Shown in pieces: positions 42,479 through 50,998 of a DNA stretch of 64,000 nt. Within the stretch, counting starts at the first letter, position 1. Every line of letters starts with the position of its first letter. The position numbers and the translations under genes were made by a program. Below the pieces are notes generated by a model. The model was not told the origin of the DNA, did not search any database, and saw nothing but the letters and a program-made list of their open reading frames with translations. Source of the stretch: Erysipelotrichaceae bacterium (lineage in GTDB: Bacteria; Bacillota_I; Bacilli_A; Erysipelotrichales; Erysipelotrichaceae); assembly GCA_017431825.1 (NCBI GenBank), contig JAFRKI010000016.1, positions 62,001 to 126,000 of the forward strand, in the 5' to 3' direction.

Positions 42479-43735
42479 ATGACCATACTGAACGAACTGA
42501 GCAGAAAAGATGTCTGGCAGGACTTCCTTGAATACAAGCTGAAAAAGAACCAGCTTAGCAGGAAGGAAGCGGCCGAACTGGAAGCATTCATCGATAATGA
42601 AGACTACCTCAGGGTAACTGAGACTTTTTCTTTTGATTATCCTCATAAGAAGTATCTCTCCAAGATCGGCAGCAGCAAGAAGAGGGTAGTATACACTTAC
42701 TCTAAGGATGAGACCTGGGTACTTAAACTGCTGGCCTATCTCCTGTATAAGTATGACGACAGGATATCCGCTTCCTGTTACTCATTCAGAAAGAATAAGA
42801 CATCCAAATCGGCCTTTGATGCCATCCTGAAGATCAGAGATCTTGATGACAGATACGTCCTGAAACTCGATATCCACGATTACTTCAATTCCATCGATGC
42901 CGACGAGCTGCTCAGGATCCTGGAAGAGATCATCAGCGATGATAAGGAACTGCTGGAGCTATTAAGGAATCTCCTTAAGCAGGACCGATGCTACTCTGGT
43001 GATGAACTCATAGAAGAGAAAAGAGGAGCCATGGCCGGTGTGCCTCTGGCATCTTTTTTTGCGAACGTGTATCTGTTAAGTCTTGATGAGACGTTCGCAA
43101 AGAAGGGCATCCCTTATTTCCGCTATTCCGATGACATCATCATCTTTGCGGGAAGCAGGGCAGAAAGAGATGAGTGCTACAGACTGGTAAAGGAAGAGCT
43201 GGAAAGAAAGAAGCTGACGCTCAATCCTGATAAGCTGATGTATGCCGATCCCCATGAAGGTTTTGAATTCCTGGGCTTCAGCTATAAGGAAGGCATCATC
43301 GACATGTCGGCAGTTACCATCAGGAAGATGAAAGGAAAGATCAGAAGGAAAGCCCATAAGATATACCGCTGGAAGGAAAGAAACGGCCGTTCCTTCAAGG
43401 AAGCTGCCAGAACGATGATCAGGAGCTTTGATCACCGTTTCTATGATCTTAACGGTAACCGTGACTTTACCTGGATCAGATTCTATTTTCCGCTGATCAA
43501 TGACGATAAGGGGCTGCATGAGATCGATGAATACATGCAGATGTACTTAAGATATCTTTACAGCGGCAGGCACTACAAGGGAAACTACAGGGTAGGATAC
43601 GAAGATCTCAAGAAACTGGGATACACGCCGCTGGTGGCTGAATATCATCAGTGGAAGAAGGACAACGCCCTGCTCGATAGGAAAAACCGCTTAAGCGATG
43701 ATATGATGAAAGTGAAAGAAGAGGAAAAACCATGA
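42479..43735 (+). CDS. Stand-alone reverse transcriptase
   Basis: A 418-aa RNA-directed DNA polymerase. Palm motifs are complete: motif A YVLKLDIHDYFNSI (Asp131), motif B GAMAGVPLASFFANVYL (183-199), motif C RYSDDIIIFA (Asp218, Asp219), LNPDKLMYA (248-256) and FEFLGFSYKEG. A basic thumb (KMKGKIRRKAHKIYRWK) and about 120 further residues follow. Retron hallmarks NAxxH and VTG are not seen, and no HNH or maturase X domain or intron structure is evident. GTG 42443 extends the frame, but ATG 42479 fits better; unusually there is no Shine-Dalgarno site, only a pyrimidine tract. The stop overlaps the ATG of a nucleoside hydrolase gene (ATGA). Confidence 0.92.
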   Translation: MTILNELSRKDVWQDFLEYKLKKNQLSRKEAAELEAFIDNEDYLRVTETFSFDYPHKKYLSKIGSSKKRVVYTYSKDETWVLKLLAYLLYKYDDRISASCYSFRKNKTSKSAFDAILKIRDLDDRYVLKLDIHDYFNSIDADELLRILEEIISDDKELLELLRNLLKQDRCYSGDELIEEKRGAMAGVPLASFFANVYLLSLDETFAKKGIPYFRYSDDIIIFAGSRAERDECYRLVKEELERKKLTLNPDKLMYADPHEGFEFLGFSYKEGIIDMSAVTIRKMKGKIRRKAHKIYRWKERNGRSFKEAARTMIRSFDHRFYDLNGNRDFTWIRFYFPLINDDKGLHEIDEYMQMYLRYLYSGRHYKGNYRVGYEDLKKLGYTPLVAEYHQWKKDNALLDRKNRLSDDMMKVKEEEKP

Positions 43736-44715
43736 GAAAGATAATAATCGATACTGATACCGGTTCCGATGATGCCGTAGCCGTGATGATGTGTTTAAGG
43801 GAGCCGTCAGTTGAAGTGCTGGCTCTTACTACCGTATCCGGTAACGTGCCTCTGGAACAGGCCACGCTGAACTGTCTGATGTCGGCCGAGATAGCTGTGG
43901 GAGCGGAAAACGTTCCTCCTGTCTATATGGGAGCTGACAGACCTTTGATAAGGAGCAGAGTCCATGCCAGAAACGTCCACGGCAATGACGGCATGTCCGA
44001 CTGCGACCTGATACATCCGACCGTTAAGCCGGTCGAAGGCGTCCATGCGTGTGATGCGATCATCGATCTGGTAAGGAAGTATCCTGATGAAATAGAGATA
44101 GCCGTCATCGGTCCGGTGACCAATCTGGCTCTGGCTATGATGAAGGAACCGGAAACCATGAAGCATCTCAAATGCATCTGGACCATGGGCACCACCGGTT
44201 TCGGCAACGGCAATACCACGCCGGTTTCGGAATTCAACGTCTATGCGGATGCGGAGGCCTATCAGATCATGATGGACTTCGGTGTTCATGTCTATGTGGG
44301 CGGTTATGACTTATGCATCAGCGCCGCCGCCTGGTTCGATGAAGACACGAAGAGGCTTCTCGATTCGGGATCGAAGGCCGCCGAGTATGCCGTTAAGTGC
44401 AACGAGGCCCTGGCACAGTTCTGTTATGCGATAGGCGGGGAGAGAAGGATAGACCTGCCTGATGCCGTATCGCTGTCACCGATGCTTTGGAGCGACGTCA
44501 TAAAGAAGGCCAGTCCTTGCGTATCCCACGTCTGTACCGAGCACAACGAGTGCTACGGTCAGGTCATCTTCTATGACGGCAGGATGCTGGCAGGAATGGG
44601 ACCGGGCTTTGAAGGCGAATACTACGGCAAGAAGGAACCAAACTGTACGGTCATCTACGAATTAGACAACGATCTGTACAAGAAACGTCTGGAAGCTCTG
44701 CTGATAAACGAGTAA
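43732..44715 (+). CDS. Nucleoside hydrolase-family protein coupled to the reverse transcriptase
   Basis: A 327-aa IunH-type N-glycosidase. The calcium-binding cluster DTDTGSDDAVAV is at residues 6-17, the VHGNDGMSD loop and the GNTTPVSEFNVYADAEA segment are conserved. The position of the usual catalytic-type His-Asp near the C terminus reads LPDAVSL, that is His replaced by Pro, so activity or specificity may differ from the enzyme at 949-1878. Its ATG overlaps the reverse transcriptase stop by four bases. Either a salvage enzyme placed by chance or an effector of the reverse transcriptase system. Confidence 0.88.
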   Translation: MRKIIIDTDTGSDDAVAVMMCLREPSVEVLALTTVSGNVPLEQATLNCLMSAEIAVGAENVPPVYMGADRPLIRSRVHARNVHGNDGMSDCDLIHPTVKPVEGVHACDAIIDLVRKYPDEIEIAVIGPVTNLALAMMKEPETMKHLKCIWTMGTTGFGNGNTTPVSEFNVYADAEAYQIMMDFGVHVYVGGYDLCISAAAWFDEDTKRLLDSGSKAAEYAVKCNEALAQFCYAIGGERRIDLPDAVSLSPMLWSDVIKKASPCVSHVCTEHNECYGQVIFYDGRMLAGMGPGFEGEYYGKKEPNCTVIYELDNDLYKKRLEALLINE

Positions 44716-44717
44716 AA

Positions 44718-44749
44718 GAAAACAGCTATCATCAGATAGCTGTTTTTTT
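44718..44749. terminator. Bidirectional terminator
   Basis: Stem AAACAGCTATC / GATAGCTGTTT (44720-44730 and 44735-44745) with ATCA loop and T run. It ends the reverse transcriptase operon and the convergent gene at 44751. Confidence 0.88.
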
Positions 44750-44750
44750 A

Positions 44751-45563
44751 TCATCTGTGTTTCTTAGATCCGCCGAATCCGCTTGGGCCGTTTTTCTTGC
44801 CCTTGCCTCCCGGACCGCTTTGTGTACCGTGATTGCCGAATCCGGTATTCTTTTTCGGACCGCCCGGATTGGTATTGTAGCGTACACCGCCGCTTGGTGC
44901 CGTGTAGTAACCGTACGGATTGACTTTCTGTCTTACGGTGATCTTCTTGGTCTGAGGTGCCAGAGGTCTTACGACGTTACGCGGACGTGGAGTGATGGTC
45001 CTGCGCACATGGACCGGAGGCCTTCTCTTTGTGCCTAACAGCGAATGGAACAGCATCTTCAGCAGGCTCGGTTTCTTCGGACGGACGATGGTCCTGAGTC
45101 TGTGAGCGGCACCGATGGTAGCCAGCACGATAGCCGCTGAAGTCAGGAAGGAACCGTCGGAATTGAACAGTGAAGCAGTCGAAGTGTTCTTGGAGATATC
45201 CTCATACTCATCACCGTTGGTGACAGATAATTCGACACCGTATTCTTCAAAAGCCTGAGCGACGACGGCAGCCTGCTTGAGCGTCAGGTTGGCTGCTATC
45301 TCTACCGGAATGTTGTTTACCAGATTTCTGGCACTGATGGTCGTATAACCCAGCACATCTTCCAGCAGGTCGATGACTTCAGCCTTCTTGGCTGAACCCA
45401 GACCGGTGATATAGATCGCATAGTTTCCGGTACTTACAGTATTTGCGTTTTCATCGATCAGCACATATGATCTTTCTTCTGCACTCACGGCTGAACCGCA
45501 GCCCGGGCAGTATGCCATATCATTCGATAATTCTCTTCCGCAATACGGACAATATGATGACAT
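44751..45563 (-). CDS. Zinc-ribbon protein with L7/L12-like domain and basic tail
   Basis: A 270-aa protein in three parts. Residues 1-28 are a zinc ribbon (SYCPYCGREL and YCPGCGSAV). Residues about 42-115 resemble the C-terminal domain of ribosomal protein L7/L12: KKAEVIDLLEDVLGYTTISA followed by RNLVNNIPVEIAANLTLKQA and EEYGVELSV. After a short hydrophobic segment (SAAIVLATIGAA) comes a 110-residue tail rich in Arg, Pro, Gly and Lys. The L7/L12 fold binds translation GTPases in its normal setting; what it does here is unknown. The 223-base gap behind its start (45564-45786) holds divergent promoters and the palindrome AGGAAATTTCCT at 45680-45691. Confidence 0.78.
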   Translation of the reverse strand: MSSYCPYCGRELSNDMAYCPGCGSAVSAEERSYVLIDENANTVSTGNYAIYITGLGSAKKAEVIDLLEDVLGYTTISARNLVNNIPVEIAANLTLKQAAVVAQAFEEYGVELSVTNGDEYEDISKNTSTASLFNSDGSFLTSAAIVLATIGAAHRLRTIVRPKKPSLLKMLFHSLLGTKRRPPVHVRRTITPRPRNVVRPLAPQTKKITVRQKVNPYGYYTAPSGGVRYNTNPGGPKKNTGFGNHGTQSGPGGKGKKNGPSGFGGSKKHR

Positions 45564-45786
45564 TTGCTAATCCTCCTCATCTGCTTTTATTTTAAAATAT
45601 GCATAAGGAACTTTTGTATTTTTAATAAAAAAAAGAACAGGATTACCGCTGCATACAGATCTTTCGCTGCTAAGGGAAAAGGAAATTTCCTACCCTTTTG
45701 AAGACGGTTTTTTGATTTTAGATTATACTTCCCGTAAAATAAAATATAAGAGGAAAACTGACGTTTTTTGTGTAAAGGAGGAAAAA

Positions 45787-48579
45787 ATGAACAGACTGCT
45801 CAGAAAAATACTGATCCTGTTTATCGCGGTCTTCGTGCTGTTTGCGCATGTGCCTTCCGCCTGCCGTAATACCGTTATGGCAGAAGAAGATGAAAGCGCC
45901 GTAGTCGAAGAAACTGTCGAAGAGTCTGAGGATACAGGCGAAACAGTAAACGAAGAAGAAGTAATAGTCGTTCAGGAAGAGCACAAGGAAGAAACGGTCA
46001 CTGAAGCTCCTGCCGAAACCGTGCAGGAAGAAACCGTTAATGATGAAAACGAAGAGACCGTTTCGGAAACCGGAGAAACCGATGAGATCATCGAAGTCAC
46101 TGATGAAGAAGGTGAAGAAACCGAGATCCTTGATGAAGAGATGAACGAGGAAGAAGAGGTCTCTGCCGAAGAAGAAGCCGAGATCGAATACGGTCCTCAT
46201 GAATTCGTTGAAGAAGACGTTAACGGTCTTTATATCAGAGTAACTGATTCCGATGGTGCTTTCCCGGTTGAGACGATCATGAAGACGGAGCCGGTAGCTG
46301 CGGAAGATGTTTTCGCTGCGGTCAGTGATGTGGTCGAAACCTCCATCAGCGAGATCACGGCTGTCGATATCTCTTTCTGGTATGAAGACGAAGAGATCGA
46401 ACCGATCCTTCCGGTAGACGTCGAAATAAGAGTAAACGGTGCTGACGAAGATGTGGAACAGCAGATCGTTCATATCGATGATGACAACAATGCGGAGCTG
46501 GTAAAAGCCGTAATGAACAGCAATGGTGATATGACGATCGCTGAATTCACGGTTGGTGAGTTCTCCACTTATGCGTTCGTCAAGAGCACCGAGAATGAGG
46601 AGGCTGAGACCAGAAACGATACTGATCCTGAAGTAATATCAGATGTAGACGGGTTTAACAGAGTGATCGCTGAGCTGAATGCTGCTGGCGGATCAAAGAC
46701 CATTAAACTTGCTGCGGATATTACGTATTCCGGTAATGTTACCTTGAATAACGGCACACTTACCATTCTGGGTGAAGGGCATGTGCTGACCGGTACTACT
46801 CTGCTTAAAAAAACAGCAGTAATGAATTTAGGTGAAGAAGGATATAGTAAAACCTTGCAGTTTAAAAACAACGACAATACCAACTGTATTTTTGATGTAG
46901 GAGACAGCGCCGTTTTAAACATTTATAATGGCACGACCATTGGCCCGCACTCTTCGAGTGGCACTTCCGGCGGCATCCAGGCTCACAGCCAGTCTACGGT
47001 CAACATGTATGGCGGAACCATCACCGATTGTCATAGTACCGTATCCGTTTCCGGCGGTTTATATTTTGATGGCAATTCTGTATTCAATATGCATGGCGGA
47101 ACCATTACCGGATGCACTGGCATGCAGGGTGGAGCAATAGGCCTTTCCGGAGCAGCCCCGATCGGCGGTTCCGGCGAGAGTTCCGTGACTATGAACATGT
47201 ATGGCGGCACTATCAGCAACTGTGTTGATAAATTCGTCGGAGGCGGAGCTATATGTGCATGGACCGCTTATCCGGTCACTATCAATATAAACGGAGGCAC
47301 AATCACTAACTGTTCTTCTGTTTCTTATGGTTATGGAGGTGCTATCTGCATATATACCACCAGCGATACAACATTCAACATGGGCGGTGGCACGATCACA
47401 GGCAGTAAATGTGGCGGAGCCGGATATGGCGGTGCGGTTTTCATTTATGCGTCAAGTAATAACACAAGCATTAATTTCAATGCCGGTACCATCAAAAACA
47501 ATACCGCAAAATTTGGCGCAGGCATAATGTCCTTTGGCGGCAACATAACCATTGCCAACGGCTTCGGTTTATACAACAATACAGCTTCAGACGGCGGTGA
47601 TGATATCTATAATGCCGGCGGCAAAGTCAAATTAGGAACAGTCGATACATCTGCGACCCTTTCTGGTTGCGGTCATAATATCGACGGCTGGTATGAAGAT
47701 GCAGTAGAGCGTTGGAGCTACAGTGATTGCACCGGCAAAGAAGACCATTTGGAGCTTTTTGAGCATGTCGGTGAAACTTACAGCGAAGAATACGGATTAA
47801 AGGCCGCTCACGGAGAGATCGTTTATACCTATACCTACACCGTTATCTGGGTCAATTACGACGGTACGGTACTGGAAACCGATGAAGCAGTAGAAGAAGG
47901 TACGATACCGACTTATGACGGCGAAACACCGACCAGACCGGATTCATCAGAGTATACCTATACTTTCAATGGCTGGTCTCCTGAGATAACGGAAGCAAGT
48001 GAAAACATAACCTATACGGCCACTTTCACTGAGACGAAGATCCCTGAACCTTCAGGAGGCGGTACAGGCGGAGGTGATACTCCGGGAACTACTCCGAGCC
48101 AGTCACAGTCAGGCGGAACGGTAATACCGACTCCTCAGCCGACACCAGAGCCGGAACCGGAGCCGGTACCCGATCCTACTCCTGAACCTGATCCGGGTCC
48201 AACACCAGACCCGAATCCTCCGATCGATCCTGATCCTACCCCTGGTGCTCTCAACCGCAGCTGGGCTCTGGTAAATCTTATCCTGACAGCTCTTACCACC
48301 TTACTGGCCTTCGGCATGTTAGCCACCAGAAGGAAGAAAGAGGAAGTCGAAGATGAAGAAGAAGTAAAGAGAAACAACTTCAAGCTTCTCGGACTAGTCC
48401 CTGCCATCGTCTCGATCGTCGTATTCCTCATTACCGAGGATATGAAGCAGCCGATGGTCATGACTGATAAATTCACTATCGTCATGGCAGCCATAGCCGT
48501 GGTCGGAGTACTGCTGGCATACTTTACCCGAAACCGGAGCAGGAACCGGACACAGGATCCTGAACCGCAGATGTCGTAA
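45787..48579 (+). CDS. Large surface protein with beta-helix repeats and membrane anchor
   Basis: About 930 aa. Signal peptide (RLLRKILILFIAVFVLFA), then a Glu/Thr/Val-rich acidic stalk (residues about 30-130), a globular domain to about residue 280, a right-handed beta-helix region with many turns of the type MYGGTITDCHS or MHGGTITGC (about 310-650), an InlB-B-like repeat (YTVIWVNYDGTVLETDEAVE and YTFNGWSPEITEASENITYT), a Pro/Glu/Asp spacer, and a C-terminal anchor of three helices starting SWALVNLILTAL. The anchor is related to that of the protein at 24552-25970 and there is no LPXTG. The frame is open to 45712, but AAAGGAGG sets the start at 45787. Likely an adhesin. Confidence 0.85.
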   Translation: MNRLLRKILILFIAVFVLFAHVPSACRNTVMAEEDESAVVEETVEESEDTGETVNEEEVIVVQEEHKEETVTEAPAETVQEETVNDENEETVSETGETDEIIEVTDEEGEETEILDEEMNEEEEVSAEEEAEIEYGPHEFVEEDVNGLYIRVTDSDGAFPVETIMKTEPVAAEDVFAAVSDVVETSISEITAVDISFWYEDEEIEPILPVDVEIRVNGADEDVEQQIVHIDDDNNAELVKAVMNSNGDMTIAEFTVGEFSTYAFVKSTENEEAETRNDTDPEVISDVDGFNRVIAELNAAGGSKTIKLAADITYSGNVTLNNGTLTILGEGHVLTGTTLLKKTAVMNLGEEGYSKTLQFKNNDNTNCIFDVGDSAVLNIYNGTTIGPHSSSGTSGGIQAHSQSTVNMYGGTITDCHSTVSVSGGLYFDGNSVFNMHGGTITGCTGMQGGAIGLSGAAPIGGSGESSVTMNMYGGTISNCVDKFVGGGAICAWTAYPVTININGGTITNCSSVSYGYGGAICIYTTSDTTFNMGGGTITGSKCGGAGYGGAVFIYASSNNTSINFNAGTIKNNTAKFGAGIMSFGGNITIANGFGLYNNTASDGGDDIYNAGGKVKLGTVDTSATLSGCGHNIDGWYEDAVERWSYSDCTGKEDHLELFEHVGETYSEEYGLKAAHGEIVYTYTYTVIWVNYDGTVLETDEAVEEGTIPTYDGETPTRPDSSEYTYTFNGWSPEITEASENITYTATFTETKIPEPSGGGTGGGDTPGTTPSQSQSGGTVIPTPQPTPEPEPEPVPDPTPEPDPGPTPDPNPPIDPDPTPGALNRSWALVNLILTALTTLLAFGMLATRRKKEEVEDEEEVKRNNFKLLGLVPAIVSIVVFLITEDMKQPMVMTDKFTIVMAAIAVVGVLLAYFTRNRSRNRTQDPEPQMS

Positions 48580-48603
48580 AGTATACTGATAATAAAAAAA
48601 CAC

Positions 48604-48632
48604 AAGCCATTCCTTGCGGATGGCTTTTTTAC
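48604..48632 (+). terminator. Intrinsic terminator of the surface protein gene
   Basis: Stem AAGCCA / TGGCTT extended by TCC / GGA around a TTGC loop, followed by a T run. Confidence 0.8.
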
Positions 48633-48652
48633 GGAAATTTATGATCATGATA

Positions 48653-48686
48653 ATAAAACAGCCATCCGTTTCCGGATGACTGTTTT
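48653..48686 (-). terminator. Intrinsic terminator of the helical repeat protein gene
   Basis: Arms 48655-48661 plus 48663-48668 pair with 48673-48678 plus 48680-48686 around a GAAA-type loop (minus strand), with one mismatch and a T-rich tail. It lies just after the minus-strand stop at 48709. Confidence 0.78.
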
Positions 48687-48708
48687 CTTGTGTTTTGTTT
48701 AGACTGGC

Positions 48709-49185
48709 TTATGCTTCGGTCTTATTTTCGGTAGTATCGCTAATTGTCTCAAGGGCTTCTTCAACTACTTCTTCTACAGCCTCTTTTACTTCTTCAGCTT
48801 CTTCTTTTCCATCAAAGAGATCAACTACACCATCTTTAAGATTTCCGGCAAGCTCAGTAGCCTTGTTTAAGGTCTCACCTGACTTGATACCTTCAACTGT
48901 CTTGTTGAATGTATTCTGGACATTCTTGGCGAATTCTCCGGACTTTACATCATCGACAGTCTTGGTAGCAAAATCGGCAACCTTACCGACAGCATCATCA
49001 GCTTTTCCAACGATATCGCCGGATTTTACGTCATTAACCAGGTTGTTGACTTTTTCCTTTGCAACATCAAGAATGTCTTTATCGTTTTCCTTAGCTTCTT
49101 TCTCGAGCTTTGAGATTGCTGCCGCTGCACCAGCTAATGCTGCTGCTCCAAGCAAACCACCTAAACCGCTTTTTTTCTTTGCCAT
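48709..49185 (-). CDS. Helical repeat protein of unknown function
   Basis: A 158-aa, alanine- and lysine-rich protein. It starts with a glycine/alanine-rich hydrophobic segment (GLGGLLGAAALAGAAAA), followed by about three amphipathic repeats of roughly 25-30 residues marked by NDVKSGDIV, DDVKSGEFAK and EGIKSGETL. Near the C terminus is GNLKDGVVDLFDG, a motif also found in the proteins at 41775-42329 and 57371-57892. An acidic tail ends it. The composition resembles LEA- or YtxH-like stress proteins, but no function is known. Confidence 0.75.
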   Translation of the reverse strand: MAKKKSGLGGLLGAAALAGAAAAISKLEKEAKENDKDILDVAKEKVNNLVNDVKSGDIVGKADDAVGKVADFATKTVDDVKSGEFAKNVQNTFNKTVEGIKSGETLNKATELAGNLKDGVVDLFDGKEEAEEVKEAVEEVVEEALETISDTTENKTEA

Positions 49186-49263
49186 AGCAGATACCTCCTT
49201 CAGGTATTATTTTACTATAAGTAGATATAAAAATGTAAAATCTGAATGCTAAAATTATGCTAA

Positions 49264-49896
49264 TTATCCGATGCTCAAAACCGTTTCTGCCAGCAGATGC
49301 GCCAGCTGTTTATGGCCTTGCCTGCTTAAGTGGATACCATCGATATCGGATACTTCAATATCTCCGCCATCCGCAAAGACGCAGCCGTGCCTTTTACATA
49401 GTTTCCTGTACTCATCGCTTAAGGCAATGGATTTACTGATCGAATCGTCATCGAACTCATACGCAAAAGGTCCTTCCTTGCAGGAGGAAGAGATATGGGC
49501 CGGCGCAACGACGATGATGACCGGCAGATAGCTCTGCTTGGCTAAGGATGCTTCCCTGGTCTTCATGATCAGTTTTTCCATTCCTTCAGCGATGTCCTTT
49601 GCCTTGGCATCGACTTCCGTATTGCAGTCGTTTGTTCCCAGCATGAAGATCACGATATCCAGAGGCCGGTGGGAATGAAGGATGGGCACCAGATGCCTCA
49701 GGCCGTTCTTGATGTCATCTCCTTCCCTGTCAAAAGCAGTCGTCCTGCCGTTGAGGCCTTCAGGTATCACTTCATATTTCGCAGGCAGAAGACCGTCCAG
49801 GATAGTGGTCCATCTTGCGTCCTTCGGATAACGTGTCATGTCTTCCGGATTATAGCCGTAGGTGTTCGAATCACCGTAACACAGTACTGTTTTCAT
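49264..49896 (-). CDS. SGNH/GDSL-family hydrolase
   Basis: A 210-aa esterase-fold enzyme. Block I CYGDSNTYGYNP carries the catalytic serine, block II has NGRTT (glycine/arginine oxyanion), block III MLGTNDCN, and block V DGIHLSRQGH the Asp-x-x-His pair. It matches the cytoplasmic arylesterase/acyl-hydrolase subgroup seen in many Bacillota, with no signal peptide. It is monocistronic, divergent from the rhomboid gene. Confidence 0.92.
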   Translation of the reverse strand: MKTVLCYGDSNTYGYNPEDMTRYPKDARWTTILDGLLPAKYEVIPEGLNGRTTAFDREGDDIKNGLRHLVPILHSHRPLDIVIFMLGTNDCNTEVDAKAKDIAEGMEKLIMKTREASLAKQSYLPVIIVVAPAHISSSCKEGPFAYEFDDDSISKSIALSDEYRKLCKRHGCVFADGGDIEVSDIDGIHLSRQGHKQLAHLLAETVLSIG

Positions 49897-49977
49897 ATAT
49901 CCATTGTATTATGGCTTTATCGCTGAATTGTTAAAAATGTATAATAAGATTAACTTTAAGATCAACGGGAGGTGCCT

Positions 49978-50508
49978 ATGATATATATCCTGATACTTAT
50001 AAATGCCGCTGTTTTCTTTCTGATGTTCAACGGAAAACTCAGGCTGAAAGACCTGGGACAGTCCTATCAGACGGTCTTCAGGGATAAGCAGTATTACCGC
50101 ATCATTACCAGTGCCTTTACCCATAAGTCGCTTACGCATATCTTCTTTAATATGTTTGCCTTATACAATGTCGGACAGTGGGTCCAGGCAGTATACGGCA
50201 CCGTGGGCTTTGCGGTGATCTATTTCGTTTCCATCATCCTGGGACAGACCCTTTCCTTATATATCCGTCATGACAACGGTGAAGACGGCGTCCTCAGTGT
50301 CGGTGCATCAGGCGGCATCTGCGGCCTTATCGGTGCCTACCTTGTGGCCATCATCTTCATCTTCGGCATTCAGAATACCATCATGAACTTTGCGGTCACT
50401 GTCGCTTATATAGTGATCATGTCCATAATTCCGGGTGTCGACGGTACATCCCATATCTGCTGCTTTGCTTTCGGTCTTATCATCGCTTACCTGCTGATGA
50501 TCATTTAA
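49978..50508 (+). CDS. Rhomboid-family intramembrane serine protease
   Basis: A 176-aa compact rhomboid with six hydrophobic helices. The HIFFNMFALYNVGQWVQ stretch of helix 2, the catalytic serine in VGASGGICGLIGAYL and the catalytic histidine in DGTSHICCFAFGLIIA are present, so the Ser-His dyad is complete. A GTG at 49972 is in frame but lies within the ribosome binding site GGGAGG; the ATG at 49978 is preferred. The lipoprotein gene follows after two bases. Confidence 0.9.
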   Translation: MIYILILINAAVFFLMFNGKLRLKDLGQSYQTVFRDKQYYRIITSAFTHKSLTHIFFNMFALYNVGQWVQAVYGTVGFAVIYFVSIILGQTLSLYIRHDNGEDGVLSVGASGGICGLIGAYLVAIIFIFGIQNTIMNFAVTVAYIVIMSIIPGVDGTSHICCFAFGLIIAYLLMII

Positions 50509-50510
50509 AT

Positions 50511-50957
50511 ATGAAGAAACTTTTATTACTGTTACTGATCGTTATCATCAGCGGCTGTGCTGCCAAAAGGGAAGACTTCTACAGTCTTTCTTTTGACGGT
50601 AACGATATCGCTGTCGGCTATGACGGTACTGAAATGCTGGATGGTGTTTCCGGTATCGATAACTACGCTTATTATCTGAATGATAAAGAAGAAAAGATCA
50701 TCAGCAGGCTGGTGATCTACCTTGACGATCTTAACGATCCGCTGGTATATATCGATGACTATCCTCTTAATAAGGGCATAAAGGAAAGCTGTGCCGATCT
50801 TGACGGCGAACTGATCGAAAAGAACGGCTATGCCTGTTTCATAGGCAAGGAAGTCTATAAAAGAGAGAACTACATCATCCTTTACGGTGATATCCTGGAT
50901 GATGATATCGATGAAATCGACCGTATCGAAGCATATTATGACGATAACGGCAGATGA
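50511..50957 (+). CDS. Small lipoprotein
   Basis: A 148-aa lipoprotein with lipobox IISGCAA (cysteine about residue 16) and an acidic mature domain with FYSLSFDGNDIAVGYDG and ISRLVIYLDDLNDPLVYID. It starts two bases after the rhomboid stop and is presumably co-translated, which makes it a possible substrate or partner of that protease. No family recognised. Confidence 0.75.
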   Translation: MKKLLLLLLIVIISGCAAKREDFYSLSFDGNDIAVGYDGTEMLDGVSGIDNYAYYLNDKEEKIISRLVIYLDDLNDPLVYIDDYPLNKGIKESCADLDGELIEKNGYACFIGKEVYKRENYIILYGDILDDDIDEIDRIEAYYDDNGR

Positions 50958-50998
50958 TTCAGCCATATACGGATTCTTGTATTATAATTAGTTCAGGA

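Noticed and set aside
42479-43735. Group II intron, diversity-generating retroelement or canonical retron reverse transcriptase
   Set aside because: No intron boundary, domain V or maturase/HNH region is seen; no template and variable repeat pair or Avd gene is seen; retron NAxxH and VTG motifs are missing.
45718-46473. Open frame of 251 codons on the minus strand
   Set aside because: Antisense to the acidic stalk of the surface protein; its Phe/Asp/Ile-rich translation is the complement of Glu-rich codons.
46980-47600. Repeated GGCGG-ACCAT-type units, possible direct repeats or CRISPR
   Set aside because: The repeats are irregular and follow the codon frame of the beta-helix turns; there are no constant repeats with unique spacers.
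48120-48240. Low-complexity CCGGA/CCTGA stretch
   Set aside because: It encodes the Pro/Glu/Asp spacer of the surface protein and is not an independent repeat element.
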